Part shown: piece by piece, positions 35,586 to 43,183 of the stretch
Layout of the letters: each line of letters starts with the position of its first letter
Position numbering within the stretch: the stretch's first letter is position 1
DNA from: JALOLG01 sp963776935
GTDB lineage: Bacteria; Actinomycetota; Acidimicrobiia; Acidimicrobiales; Ilumatobacteraceae
Direction of reading: 5' to 3'
Length of the DNA: 64,000 bases
NCBI GenBank assembly: GCA_963776935.1
Contig: CAVZOP010000001.1
Span: 496,001 to 560,000, forward strand
Program-made: the position numbers and the translations under genes
Notes under the pieces: generated by a model
Told to the model about the DNA's origin: nothing
What the model saw: the letters and a program-made list of their open reading frames with translations, nothing else
The model's database searches: none

Positions 35586-36111
35586 ATGAATCATCGCAGG
35601 ATCAGGTTGGCGGCCGCCTTGACCGCCGTCTGCGTGCTCGGTGTCGGAGCCGTCGCGATGGCGGACAACGGACGCCGCAACTTCAAGGAAGCGCTCACCG
35701 GCTTCGAGGAGGTTCCGGCACTTTCGACACCCGGTGTCGGCGACTTCCGGGCGTCGATCAACCGAGCCGGTGAGATCGAGTGGACCTTGAGCTTCAGTGG
35801 GCTCGAGTCGGCCGCGACGCAGGCCCACATCCACTTCGAGAGCAAGTCGAACACCGGACCGATCGTCGTGTTCCTGTGCACGAACCTGGGGAACGGCCCG
35901 GCCGGGACGCAGGCGTGCCCGTCCGACGGCAGCCCGGTCTCGGGCACGATCACCGCCGCCGATGTCGGCGCCGGCGCCGCGGCGCAAGGGCTGGCCGCGG
36001 GTGAGCTGGCGGAGTTCGTGAGCGCGATCCGTTCCGGAGCGACCTACGTGAACGTTCACAGCGGCGGTTCGCCAGGGCGGCGAGATCCGCGCCCAGTTGG
36101 GCGACGACTGA
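35586..36111 (+). CDS. Secreted CHRD domain protein, frameshifted at the C-terminus
   Basis: About 174 residues. An N-terminal signal peptide (IRLAAALTAVCVLGVGAVAMA) precedes a CHRD domain: LTGFEEVPALSTPGVGDFRAS, EIEWTLSFSGLESAATQAHIH, FESKSNTGPIVVFLC and ATYVNVHS. The usual ending GGEIRAQLGDD is in the next frame; deleting one G of the GGG run near 36075-36077 restores it with a stop at 36109-36111. ATG 35586 has GGAGG at 35575-35579. CHRD domains occur in secreted proteins of unknown function. Confidence 0.82.
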
Positions 36112-36118
36112 GGGTTCT

Positions 36119-36157
36119 GACCGTCCGCCGTGTCCGATCCGGGCGCGGCGGACGGTC
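36119..36157. terminator. Bidirectional hairpin terminator
   Basis: GACCGTCCGCCG (36119-36130) and CGGCGGACGGTC (36146-36157) are perfect 12-base arms around a 15-base loop, placed between the convergent CHRD and ligB genes. Confidence 0.7.
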
Positions 36158-36163
36158 GACCCG

Positions 36164-37003
36164 TCAGGCGTTCTCGAGGATCAGCAGGCCGTTGTGGGTG
36201 TTGGATGTCGGGACGTGCGTGGCGCGGTACACCTCGCGCACCGTCGGTGACATCGCCCCCCGCATGATCAGCCACATCACGAGCTCGATGCCCTCCGACC
36301 CGGCGTCGCGCATGTACTCGAGGTGCGAGATCTTGGTGACGGCCTCGGGGTCAGCGACGAGCTGGTCGAGGAACTCGTAGTCCCACTCGGCGTTGATCAG
36401 CCCGGCGCGCTCGGCTTGGAGCTGGTGCGACAGCCCGCCGGTGCCGAAGATCACGACCCGCTCATTGCCCTCGTACGACTCGACCGCCCGGCGGATCGCC
36501 TGGCCCAGGCGGTAGCAACGATTGCCGGTTGGCGGCGGGTACTGCACGACGTTGACGGCGAGGGGGATCACCTTGCACGGCCACGCGTCGGGCTCACCGA
36601 ACATCACCGACAGCGGCACCGTGAGGCCGTGGTCGACCTTCATCTCGTTGACGAGCGTCATGTCGAACTCGTCGAGGATCAACGATTCACCGAGGTGCCA
36701 GGCCAGATCGGAATGTCCCTCGACAACCGGGACCGGGCGCGGCCCGAACCCCTCGTCGGCGATCTCGAAGCGATCGGCCATGCCGAGCGCGAACGTCGGG
36801 ATCAGCTCCAGCGAGAACGCGTTGGCGTGGTCGTTGTACACGACGATGCACACGTCGGGATCGACCGCCGCGATCCACTCGCGCGCCGGTGGCAGCTTGT
36901 CGAAATACGGCTTCCAGTACGCATCGCCGGTCTTGCCCTTGTCGACTGCCGCCCCGACGGCGGGGATGTGCGACGTGCCGACACCGCCGACGATCTCAGC
37001 CAC
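36164..37003 (-). CDS. ligB: Protocatechuate 4,5-dioxygenase beta (catalytic) subunit
   Basis: A 279-residue LigB-type extradiol dioxygenase that opens protocatechuate between C4 and C5 using Fe(II). It begins MAEIVGGVGTSHIPAVGAAV with the first iron histidine (His12), and has VCIVVYNDHANAFSLELIPT with the second (His59). The glutamate ligand is expected in the C-terminal part; FGTGGLSHQLQAERAGLINA and HNGLLI are conserved. It overlaps ligA by 8 bases. Gallate dioxygenases are related but usually carry the alpha part fused, so the separate ligA favours protocatechuate. Confidence 0.92.
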   Translation of the reverse strand: MAEIVGGVGTSHIPAVGAAVDKGKTGDAYWKPYFDKLPPAREWIAAVDPDVCIVVYNDHANAFSLELIPTFALGMADRFEIADEGFGPRPVPVVEGHSDLAWHLGESLILDEFDMTLVNEMKVDHGLTVPLSVMFGEPDAWPCKVIPLAVNVVQYPPPTGNRCYRLGQAIRRAVESYEGNERVVIFGTGGLSHQLQAERAGLINAEWDYEFLDQLVADPEAVTKISHLEYMRDAGSEGIELVMWLIMRGAMSPTVREVYRATHVPTSNTHNGLLILENA

Positions 37004-37400
37004 GGTCGGTCTCCCCGATCTCGCGGCGGCTCCGGTTGCCCTCGATCGAGCGGCCGCCCGACACCATCATCGCCACGTACTCCTCTTCGGTCACACCGGT
37101 CTGCTTGCTCGCCAACTGCTGGAACGTCATGCCGTCGAAGGCCGCCAGCTTGAACGTGTAGTAGATGTTGCCGCCGAGCTCGAGCAGGCGGAGCCACTGC
37201 CGTTCGAGCACCGCCTCGCGCTGCTCGGGCGTCAATGGATAGCGGTCGAGGTAGGTGGCTTCGTCGGCCCGGAACAGTTCGCGGTTGCGGGGGTCGCTGA
37301 GCGACATGCAGAACATGTTGAGCGCGTAGCCGGCGCGGCTCCGGCGGCCGTCGAACACGAACGTGCCGGGGATGTCGTCGTAGTCACGCGCCCCGGACAT
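36996..37400 (-). CDS. ligA: Protocatechuate 4,5-dioxygenase alpha subunit
   Basis: A 134-residue helical subunit. FVFDGRRSRAGYALNMFCMS near the N-terminus, RADEATYLDRYPLTPEQREA, LERQWLRLLELGGNIYY and FDGMTFQQLASKQTGVTEEEY match LigA, which closes over the LigB active site and helps bind substrate. The next gene, ligB, starts 8 bases before the ligA stop. A copy of the shared palindrome lies 27 bases upstream. Confidence 0.92.
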   Translation of the reverse strand: MSGARDYDDIPGTFVFDGRRSRAGYALNMFCMSLSDPRNRELFRADEATYLDRYPLTPEQREAVLERQWLRLLELGGNIYYTFKLAAFDGMTFQQLASKQTGVTEEEYVAMMVSGGRSIEGNRSRREIGETDRG

Positions 37401-37426
37401 GCGATCGATGGTACTGGCCGGGCAGG

Positions 37427-37438
37427 ATTGTCGACAAT
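37427..37438. promoter_or_regulatory. Operator-like palindrome, copy C
   Basis: ATTGTCGACAAT lies between the divergent ligA (start 37400) and VOC gene (start 37501). It is identical in its 12-base core to copies A and B. Confidence 0.7.
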
Positions 37439-37500
37439 GTGCGAGCCGGCGATCCGTCGGCGAGACTGACCGCCAGAGCCTCGACTGGAGAGGAGAACCG

Positions 37501-37977
37501 ATGGCAGCACCGACACTCGGACTGCGCCACGCCGTGCTCTGGGTCAGCGACCCGCCGGCGTCGGCCGAGTTCTACGCCGACGTGCTCGGCCTGGAGACCA
37601 AGTTCGCCTCGCCCGACGCTGTGTTCATGGCGTCGCCGGCGTCGCTCACCGACCACGATCTCGGATTGTTCCGGGCGCCGCCCGAGCGGGCCCGACCCCG
37701 GCACATCGGGCTCTACCACCTCTCGTGGGAGGTCGCGACGCTCGACGACCTGGCCGCAGTGCGCCAGCGTCTCGTCGAGCTCGGTGCGTACGTCGGGGAG
37801 AACAACCACGGCGTCAGCCGCAGCGTGTACGCCCACGATCCCGACGGCATCGAGTTCGAGGTGATGTGGGAGCTCCCGATCGAGCTGATGGCGCCCGACG
37901 AACCGTCGAACGTGCCGCTCGACCTCGACGCCGACATCGCCCGCTTCGGCGCCGCGACTCCAGGCCGCGGCGGCTGA
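37501..37977 (+). CDS. VOC family protein (type I extradiol dioxygenase-like)
   Basis: A 158-residue protein with the paired beta-alpha-beta units of the VOC fold: LGLRHAVLWVSDPPASAEFY, VLGLETKFASPDAVFMASPA, HIGLYHLSWEVATLDDLAAV and SVYAHDPDGIEFEVMWELPI. The histidines in the first (LRHAVL) and third strands (YHLSWE) and the glutamate in GIEFEV are the usual metal ligands. It is divergent from ligA and shares operator C, so a part in aromatic breakdown is likely. It may be a ring-cleavage or isomerase enzyme; the reaction is not evident. Confidence 0.78.
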   Translation: MAAPTLGLRHAVLWVSDPPASAEFYADVLGLETKFASPDAVFMASPASLTDHDLGLFRAPPERARPRHIGLYHLSWEVATLDDLAAVRQRLVELGAYVGENNHGVSRSVYAHDPDGIEFEVMWELPIELMAPDEPSNVPLDLDADIARFGAATPGRGG

Positions 37978-37998
37978 GACCGCGAGCGAGCCAACGCG

Positions 37999-38841
37999 TC
38001 ACGGCGCCAGCTCGGCGACCGCCGCCGTCCACGCTTCGTGGGCCGGGTCGATCACGTCGAAGTGGTCGGCGCCCGGGACGAGCACGAACGTCACCTCCGC
38101 CTCGCGGTCAGGCCGGGCGAACTGTTCCGGCACGATGTCGTCGGCGTCGCCCTCGATGACCGCGTACGCAGCGCCGCCGCCCAGGTTCGGTTCGGCGACC
38201 GCGTAGCGATCTGGGTACTCGGCCGGCGAACCGCCGAGGAAGTCGACGACGGCGCCACCGCCCAGACCGGCGTCGGCGCCCATCCGCATGTTCGTCACCG
38301 GAGCCAGACCCACCGCGGCCGCAACGTCGACGACCGGGTCAGAGCCCGGCGCGCCACCGTCGAGCGACCCGCGGCCGGCCGCCCAGAGTGCGAGGTGGCC
38401 GCCGGCCGAGTGGCCGACGACGCTGACGCGCGAGAGGTCGAGGTCGCCGTCATCAGCGAGCTCGGCGAGGCGATCGATCGCCGCCGCCACGTCTTCGAGC
38501 GTGCCCGGCCAGCCGCCGCCCGGTTGCCCGACCCGCCGGTACTCGATGTTCCACGCCGCGTAGCCGCGACGGACGAGATCGGCAGCCAGCGGTTCCATCA
38601 GGTCGAGCCCGTACGCGGCTCTCCAGAACCCACCATGGATGAGGATCACCACGGGGTGTGGACCCGGCGTGGGCGGCAGCGCGAGCGTTGCGAACTGCTC
38701 GGCGCTGTCGCCGTACGTGTACGTCGTCGGGCTCGCCGGCGGCGGTTCAGGGGTCGTCGGCGGCGCGCCGTCGCCTGACGCGCATGACGCGAGTACGCCG
38801 GCCATCACGAGTGCGACGGCGTGATGAGTGGCGGCTCCCAC
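37999..38841 (-). CDS. Alpha/beta hydrolase lipoprotein
   Basis: About 280 residues. The N-terminus has a lipoprotein signal (HHAVALVMAGVLASC) followed by a proline/threonine linker. The hydrolase core has PVVILIHGGFWRAAYG (oxyanion HGG), AWNIEYRRVGQPGGGWPGTL, the nucleophile elbow VVGHSAGGHLALWA, and the histidine in VPGADHFDVIDP. This is the esterase/arylformamidase-like HSL group. GTG 38841 gives a complete signal peptide. Its promoter region overlaps that of the divergent ThDP enzyme. Confidence 0.8.
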   Translation of the reverse strand: MGAATHHAVALVMAGVLASCASGDGAPPTTPEPPPASPTTYTYGDSAEQFATLALPPTPGPHPVVILIHGGFWRAAYGLDLMEPLAADLVRRGYAAWNIEYRRVGQPGGGWPGTLEDVAAAIDRLAELADDGDLDLSRVSVVGHSAGGHLALWAAGRGSLDGGAPGSDPVVDVAAAVGLAPVTNMRMGADAGLGGGAVVDFLGGSPAEYPDRYAVAEPNLGGGAAYAVIEGDADDIVPEQFARPDREAEVTFVLVPGADHFDVIDPAHEAWTAAVAELAP

Positions 38842-38857
38842 ACGGTGCCACCCTACG

Positions 38858-40498
38858 ATGCACGGCGTGTCCGACCGCCCCCAGCACACCGTCGCGCATC
38901 TCGTCGTCGATGCGCTGCGGCGGGTCGGGATCGACACCCTGTTCTGCCTTCCGGGTGTGCAGAACGACGACTTCTTCGATGTCCTGTTCGACGCCCACGA
39001 CATCCGGCCGATCGTCACCCGCCACGAGCAGGGCGCGGCGTACATGGCGACCGGTGCTGCGATCGCGACCGGTCGTCCCAGCGCGTTCTGCGTCGTGCCA
39101 GGACCGGGGATGCTCAACGCAGCCGGCGCGTTGACGACGGCCTATTGGAGCAATGCGCGCGTCCTGGCCGTGATCGGCGAGATCCAGTCACGTGCCCAGC
39201 GTCGCGGGTGGGGCGTGCTGCACGAGCTCCCCGACCAGACGGCGATCCTGACGCAACTCACCAAGCAGGTCGAGCTCGTCATCGATCCGACGCTGGCCGG
39301 TGCCCAGGTCCAGCGATCGATCGATGCGGTCGTTTCGGGTCGGCCGCGTCCCGTCGCCATCGAGGTCGCCGCCGACCGCTGGTCGGCGCCCGCCGAGCCG
39401 GTGCTCGTCGATCCCGTCGCCAGCCGGCCGAGCGTGGACGCGACCGCCATCGAACGCGCCGCGGCGCTCCTCGCCGGCGCCGAACATCCACTGATCGTCG
39501 TCGGCGGCGGGGCCCAGGACGCGGGCGACGCGATCGCCGCGCTGGCGACGTTGCTGCAAGCGCCGGTGACGACGCGACGGATGGGGCACGGGGTCATCCC
39601 GACCGCCCACCCGCTGTTCGCACCACTGCCCGTCGGTTACGACTTGTGGAGCGGCGCCGACGTGGTGGTCGGGATCGGCACGCGGATGGAGTGGCCGATC
39701 ATGCACTGGGGCACCGACGCGGATCTGTCGATCATCAAGATCGACATCGACCCCGACGAGCTCGACCGCCACGGCGCGACGACAATCGGGATCTGCGCCG
39801 ACGCCCACGACGCATGCATGGCCCTTCTCGACGCGCTGTCCGGCCATTCGCCGGCGGCCGACCGGACCGCCGAGATCGCCACCCGCCGTGCCGCGTTCAT
39901 GGCCGAGATCGACCACCTCCGCCCCCAGCTCGACCACTTGGCCGCGATCCGTGATGTGCTGCCCGACGACGGCGTGCTCGTCGAGGACGTGACCCAGATC
40001 GGATTCGCGGCCCACCTCGCGTTCGACTTCCGCCAGCCGCGCACGTTCGTGTCGTCCGGACCGGCGGGGACGCTCGGCGCCGGCTTCGCGACGGGTGTCG
40101 GTGCCCAGGCCGCGCTTCCCGATCGCAAGGTGCTCGTCGTCGCCGGCGACGGCGGGTTCCTGTTCACCGCCACCGAGTTGGCGACCGCCGTGCAGCACCG
40201 CATCCCGCTCGTGACGCTGGTCTTCAACGACGGCGCCTACGGCAACGTGAAGCGGATCCAGCAGCAACGCTTCGGCCCCGATCGCACGATCGCGTCCGAT
40301 CTGCGTAATCCCGACTTCGTCGCCTTCGCCGAGAGCTTCGGCGCGCTCGGCCTGCGCGCCAACGGACCCGACGAGGTACGGCCGGCGCTCGAACGTGCCT
40401 TCGCCGACGGCGGCCCGGTCGTCATCGACGTCGCCGCACCGCCGATGCCCGACCCATGGCCGTGGTTCATCCGCCGCCGCGCCCGCGGCGTTCGTTAG
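38858..40498 (+). CDS. Thiamine-diphosphate-dependent enzyme (acetolactate synthase/benzoylformate decarboxylase-like)
   Basis: A 546-residue ThDP enzyme with three domains. The PYR domain has TLFCLPGVQNDDFFDVLFDA and the catalytic glutamate in TRHEQGAAYMATGAA (about residue 52). The central domain has LIVVGGGAQDAGDAIAAL. The PP domain has the GDG-N motif VVAGDGGFLFTATELATAVQ to TLVFNDGAYGNVKRIQQ. It lacks the FAD-contact features expected of true acetolactate synthase large subunits, and no small subunit follows. The start may instead be GTG 38867, 7 bases after a TACGAT box. Substrate unknown; a 2-oxo-acid decarboxylase is likely. Confidence 0.8.
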   Translation: MHGVSDRPQHTVAHLVVDALRRVGIDTLFCLPGVQNDDFFDVLFDAHDIRPIVTRHEQGAAYMATGAAIATGRPSAFCVVPGPGMLNAAGALTTAYWSNARVLAVIGEIQSRAQRRGWGVLHELPDQTAILTQLTKQVELVIDPTLAGAQVQRSIDAVVSGRPRPVAIEVAADRWSAPAEPVLVDPVASRPSVDATAIERAAALLAGAEHPLIVVGGGAQDAGDAIAALATLLQAPVTTRRMGHGVIPTAHPLFAPLPVGYDLWSGADVVVGIGTRMEWPIMHWGTDADLSIIKIDIDPDELDRHGATTIGICADAHDACMALLDALSGHSPAADRTAEIATRRAAFMAEIDHLRPQLDHLAAIRDVLPDDGVLVEDVTQIGFAAHLAFDFRQPRTFVSSGPAGTLGAGFATGVGAQAALPDRKVLVVAGDGGFLFTATELATAVQHRIPLVTLVFNDGAYGNVKRIQQQRFGPDRTIASDLRNPDFVAFAESFGALGLRANGPDEVRPALERAFADGGPVVIDVAAPPMPDPWPWFIRRRARGVR

Positions 40499-40515
40499 TC
40501 CCCTCGCGGCGATCG

Positions 40516-40531
40516 TGTGACGTCGGTCACG
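40516..40531. promoter_or_regulatory. Possible CRP/FNR-family site
   Basis: TGTGACGTCGGTCACG fits the consensus TGTGAN6TCACA except for the last base. It is 41 bases before the cupredoxin gene and could regulate the secreted-protein genes downstream. Confidence 0.35.
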
Positions 40532-40571
40532 CCTCCCATCCACTGACCGTCGCGGCGCCGAACAAGGCCCC

Positions 40572-40997
40572 GTGAGAACCTCGCCGCTGCTCCCCATCGC
40601 CGTCTCGATCCTCCTGTTCACCGCCGCGTCGTGCGGCGACGACGACGCCGGGTCGTCCGCCGACGCCGCTTCCGCCACCGTCACCGAGGCGTCGGTCGCG
40701 TCCGACATGACGACGATGGACATGACGACACCTGGCACGGCCACTCCAGTGATGGAAGCGGCCGTCGAGATCGCCGACTTCGCGTTCGGTCCGGCCGAGA
40801 TCACGATCGCCGTCGGCGGAACCGTGACGTGGACCAACACCGACGACCAGGCACACACCGCCACGAGCTCGGGGAACTTCGACACCGGTTCGATCGCCGC
40901 CGGCGCGGCGGCCTCGGTGACGTTCGACGAGCCCGGCACGTTCACCTACATCTGCTCGTTCCACCCGTTCATGACGGCCACCGTCACCGTCGTCTGA
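40572..40997 (+). CDS. Cupredoxin (plastocyanin-like) lipoprotein
   Basis: A 141-residue secreted blue-copper protein. A lipobox ends at Cys21 (FTAASC), followed by a Thr/Asp/Ser-rich linker. The cupredoxin domain has VEIADFAFGPAEITIAVGG, VTWTNTDDQAHTATSS with the first histidine ligand and the C-terminal FTYICSFHPFMTATVTV with the Cys, His and Met ligands. It should carry electrons or copper outside the membrane. It is followed by two secreted ferritin-like proteins on the same strand. Confidence 0.88.
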   Translation: MRTSPLLPIAVSILLFTAASCGDDDAGSSADAASATVTEASVASDMTTMDMTTPGTATPVMEAAVEIADFAFGPAEITIAVGGTVTWTNTDDQAHTATSSGNFDTGSIAAGAAASVTFDEPGTFTYICSFHPFMTATVTVV

Positions 40998-41048
40998 CGA
41001 GCCTCGAATCAGCCCCCACCGATCACACCGATCATCAGAGGAGACACC

Positions 41049-41777
41049 ATGCATCTCACCGCACACCAGCTCGAGTCGTTGGCCCAGGATGTCGACGAGC
41101 TCCACAACGAGGGCATGAAGACCTTCGCCGAGGAGACCGCCGATCTCCACCTCGACGCGACACGCGCCGCTCGGCGACGCTTCGTCACTCGCACCGGGAT
41201 CGTCGGGGCCACGGCTGTCGCCGCCCCACTCCTGCTGCCGCGCGGTCTGAGCTCACGGGTCGCCGCCCAGGGCCTCGACGACCAGACGATCGCCGGCTAC
41301 GCCCAGAGCATCGAGCTCGCCGCCGTCGCCGCATACACGGCCGCGGCCGCGGCGTTGACGTCGGCGACGTTGCCCGTTGCCCAGCTGTTCCTCGGCCACC
41401 ACCAAGCCCACGCCGACGCGTTCGGCGCGGTCGCCGGCGACAAGGCGGCGACCGGGCCCAACGCCGCGCTCGTCGCCGCCGTGACGCCCATCCTCGAGTC
41501 GATCACCGACGAGACCGGTGCGCTCGAGTTCGCCTTCGTGCTCGAGAACCAGGCCGCCTACACCTACGCCGCGGCGCTCACCCTGCTCCAGGATCCCGCC
41601 TACGCGGCGGCGACGGCGACGATCCTGCCGATCGAGGCCCAGCACGCGGTCGTGCTCGGGTTGGCACTCGGCAAGCCCGTGGATGCCGTGTTCCCGACCG
41701 GCCCGTTCGAGTCGGCCGCCCTCGGCGACGGAACCGACCCGCTCGCCGGTCTCGACCCGGCCGTGTTCCCAGCGTGA
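41049..41777 (+). CDS. Tat-exported ferritin-like domain protein
   Basis: A 242-residue protein. RARRRFVTRTGIVGATAVAAP (about residues 39-60) is a twin-arginine signal after an N-terminal cytoplasmic helix. The mature part is a four-helix bundle: YAQSIELAAVAAYTAAAAAL, LFLGHHQAHADAFGAVAGD, ALEFAFVLENQAAYTYAAAL and ILPIEAQHAVVLGLALG. The E, E-x-x-H-like ligands of the ferritin-like (desiccation-related/DUF4439-type) fold are partly visible. It resembles the next gene and probably arose with it by duplication. Start: AGAGGAGACACC precedes ATG 41049. Confidence 0.78.
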   Translation: MHLTAHQLESLAQDVDELHNEGMKTFAEETADLHLDATRAARRRFVTRTGIVGATAVAAPLLLPRGLSSRVAAQGLDDQTIAGYAQSIELAAVAAYTAAAAALTSATLPVAQLFLGHHQAHADAFGAVAGDKAATGPNAALVAAVTPILESITDETGALEFAFVLENQAAYTYAAALTLLQDPAYAAATATILPIEAQHAVVLGLALGKPVDAVFPTGPFESAALGDGTDPLAGLDPAVFPA

Positions 41778-41823
41778 CGACCAACTCGATTCTGACCAGA
41801 ACGATCTTGAAGGGACTATGACG

Positions 41824-42684
41824 ATGAGCAACGACAACATCAACACCGACGAGGTCCGCCGCCAACTACGTGCTGTCGACCGCGCCAACGAGAGCGTCAT
41901 GCCGCGCTGGCGGGAGGCACTCGAACGCATCATGAGCGGCGACGAGAAGCTCTCCACCGACGACAAGGCAGCGATCCTCGGGGTGCCGTCCCCCAGTCGC
42001 CGGAACTTCTTCCGGCTCGGTGGCGTCACGATCCTCGGCGCCGCGGTGCTCGCCGCGTGCGGGAGCGACAGCAACGACAGCGCGGCCACGACGCCCGGCA
42101 CCAGCACGCCGAACGACACCACGCCAGCCACGACGCCGGACACCGAGCCGATGACGACCCAGCCCGCCTCCTCGGCCGACATGGATCTGACGCTCGCCAA
42201 GACAGCGGCGTCACTCGAGAAGCTGGCGGTCGACGTGTACGGCCAAGCGGGTCCGCTGCTCGCGACGCCAGCGGTGATCGAGGCGGCCACGATGTTCGCC
42301 GGCCACCACCAGGCCCACCTCGACGCCCTCAACGGTGTGATCACCGGCGCCGGCGAGCCGGCGATCACGGACATGAACCAGGCGGTGTTCGACGCGCTGG
42401 TCGCACCGGCCCTCGCCGGCGCCAAGTCGGAAGCCGACGCCGTCAACCTGGCCCTCGCCCTCGAGGAAGCGGCGGCGCAGACCTACGCGTTCGCCGCCGG
42501 GGCGCTGTCGACGCCGGCCCTGCGATCGACGATCATGACGATCGGTGGCATCGAGGCCCGCCATGCCGCCGTGCTACGGATGGCCGCGCTGTCGCAGCCC
42601 CCGACCGACGTGTTCCCGGGCGGCCGTGCCTTCTTCCCCGGCGACAACCCGCTCGCCGGCATCGACGGCGCCCTCATCAGCTGA
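41824..42684 (+). CDS. Tat-exported ferritin-like lipoprotein
   Basis: A 286-residue protein. SRRNFFRLGG (Arg59-Arg60) with ILGAAVLAAC (Cys79) is a Tat lipoprotein signal, preceded by a charged cytoplasmic segment. A Thr/Pro-rich linker follows, then the helical bundle: LAKTAASLEKLAVDVYGQAG, MFAGHHQAHLDALNGVITGA, NLALALEEAAAQTYAFAAGA and IGGIEARHAAVLRMAALSQ. The GHHQAH and Ex2H-type positions match the preceding gene. ATG 41824 is preferred over 41818 for better spacing from GAAGGGA. Possible roles are metal or redox handling at the cell surface with the cupredoxin. Confidence 0.78.
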   Translation: MSNDNINTDEVRRQLRAVDRANESVMPRWREALERIMSGDEKLSTDDKAAILGVPSPSRRNFFRLGGVTILGAAVLAACGSDSNDSAATTPGTSTPNDTTPATTPDTEPMTTQPASSADMDLTLAKTAASLEKLAVDVYGQAGPLLATPAVIEAATMFAGHHQAHLDALNGVITGAGEPAITDMNQAVFDALVAPALAGAKSEADAVNLALALEEAAAQTYAFAAGALSTPALRSTIMTIGGIEARHAAVLRMAALSQPPTDVFPGGRAFFPGDNPLAGIDGALIS

Positions 42685-42700
42685 GCTCGTTCTCGAGCTC
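42683..42700. terminator. Short hairpin between convergent genes
   Basis: GAGCTCG (42683-42689) and CGAGCTC (42694-42700) are perfect 7-base arms around TTCT, between the ferritin-like gene and the membrane-protein gene. Confidence 0.45.
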
Positions 42701-42705
42701 CGCCG

Positions 42706-43161
42706 TCAGACCTCGGTTCGGGCGCGGCGGGGGCGGAGCTTGAGGGCGAACAGGGCGATCACCGAGACGAGGACGATGATCTCCGAGAACACCGACATCG
42801 CCGCCTCCGGCGACGGGTTGAGGCCCGGCTGATCGGTGAAATCGAACCATCCGCCGTCGGTCTCGTGGGCGAAGTAGAACGCGATCAGCGAGATCGCCGC
42901 CCAGACGCCACCCATGACCGCGGAGAACTTCCAGACCGCGTCCGGCATCGACTTGACGAACAGCGGCAGCACCAGGCCGAGGGCGATCACCAGCGCTCCG
43001 AGCGCGTTCAGCAGGAACTGCGTACCGATGTCGATCGGACCGATGCCGCCGAACTCGGAGGGGATGTCCTTGTAGCCGTCGTTGTAGAGCGACAGGTGTG
43101 CGTAACCACTGACGAGTGCGGCGACGGCGGCGACGATTCGCAGGATCGCGGAGGGCGTCAC
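42706..43161 (-). CDS. Four-helix integral membrane protein (paralogue of 35006-35455)
   Basis: A 151-residue protein closely similar along its length to the 35006-35455 product. Shared segments include HLSLYNDGY-DIPSEFGGIGP, the four membrane helices, TDGGWFDF-DQPGL and the FSEI-VLVS helix. The start ATGACTP-type N-terminus (MTP) and position of basic residues at the end are also conserved. Genes beside the two copies differ, so a segmental duplication is not obvious. Function unknown. Confidence 0.75.
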   Translation of the reverse strand: MTPSAILRIVAAVAALVSGYAHLSLYNDGYKDIPSEFGGIGPIDIGTQFLLNALGALVIALGLVLPLFVKSMPDAVWKFSAVMGGVWAAISLIAFYFAHETDGGWFDFTDQPGLNPSPEAAMSVFSEIIVLVSVIALFALKLRPRRARTEV

Positions 43162-43183
43162 CTGGGCGAATGTACTACGCGGC

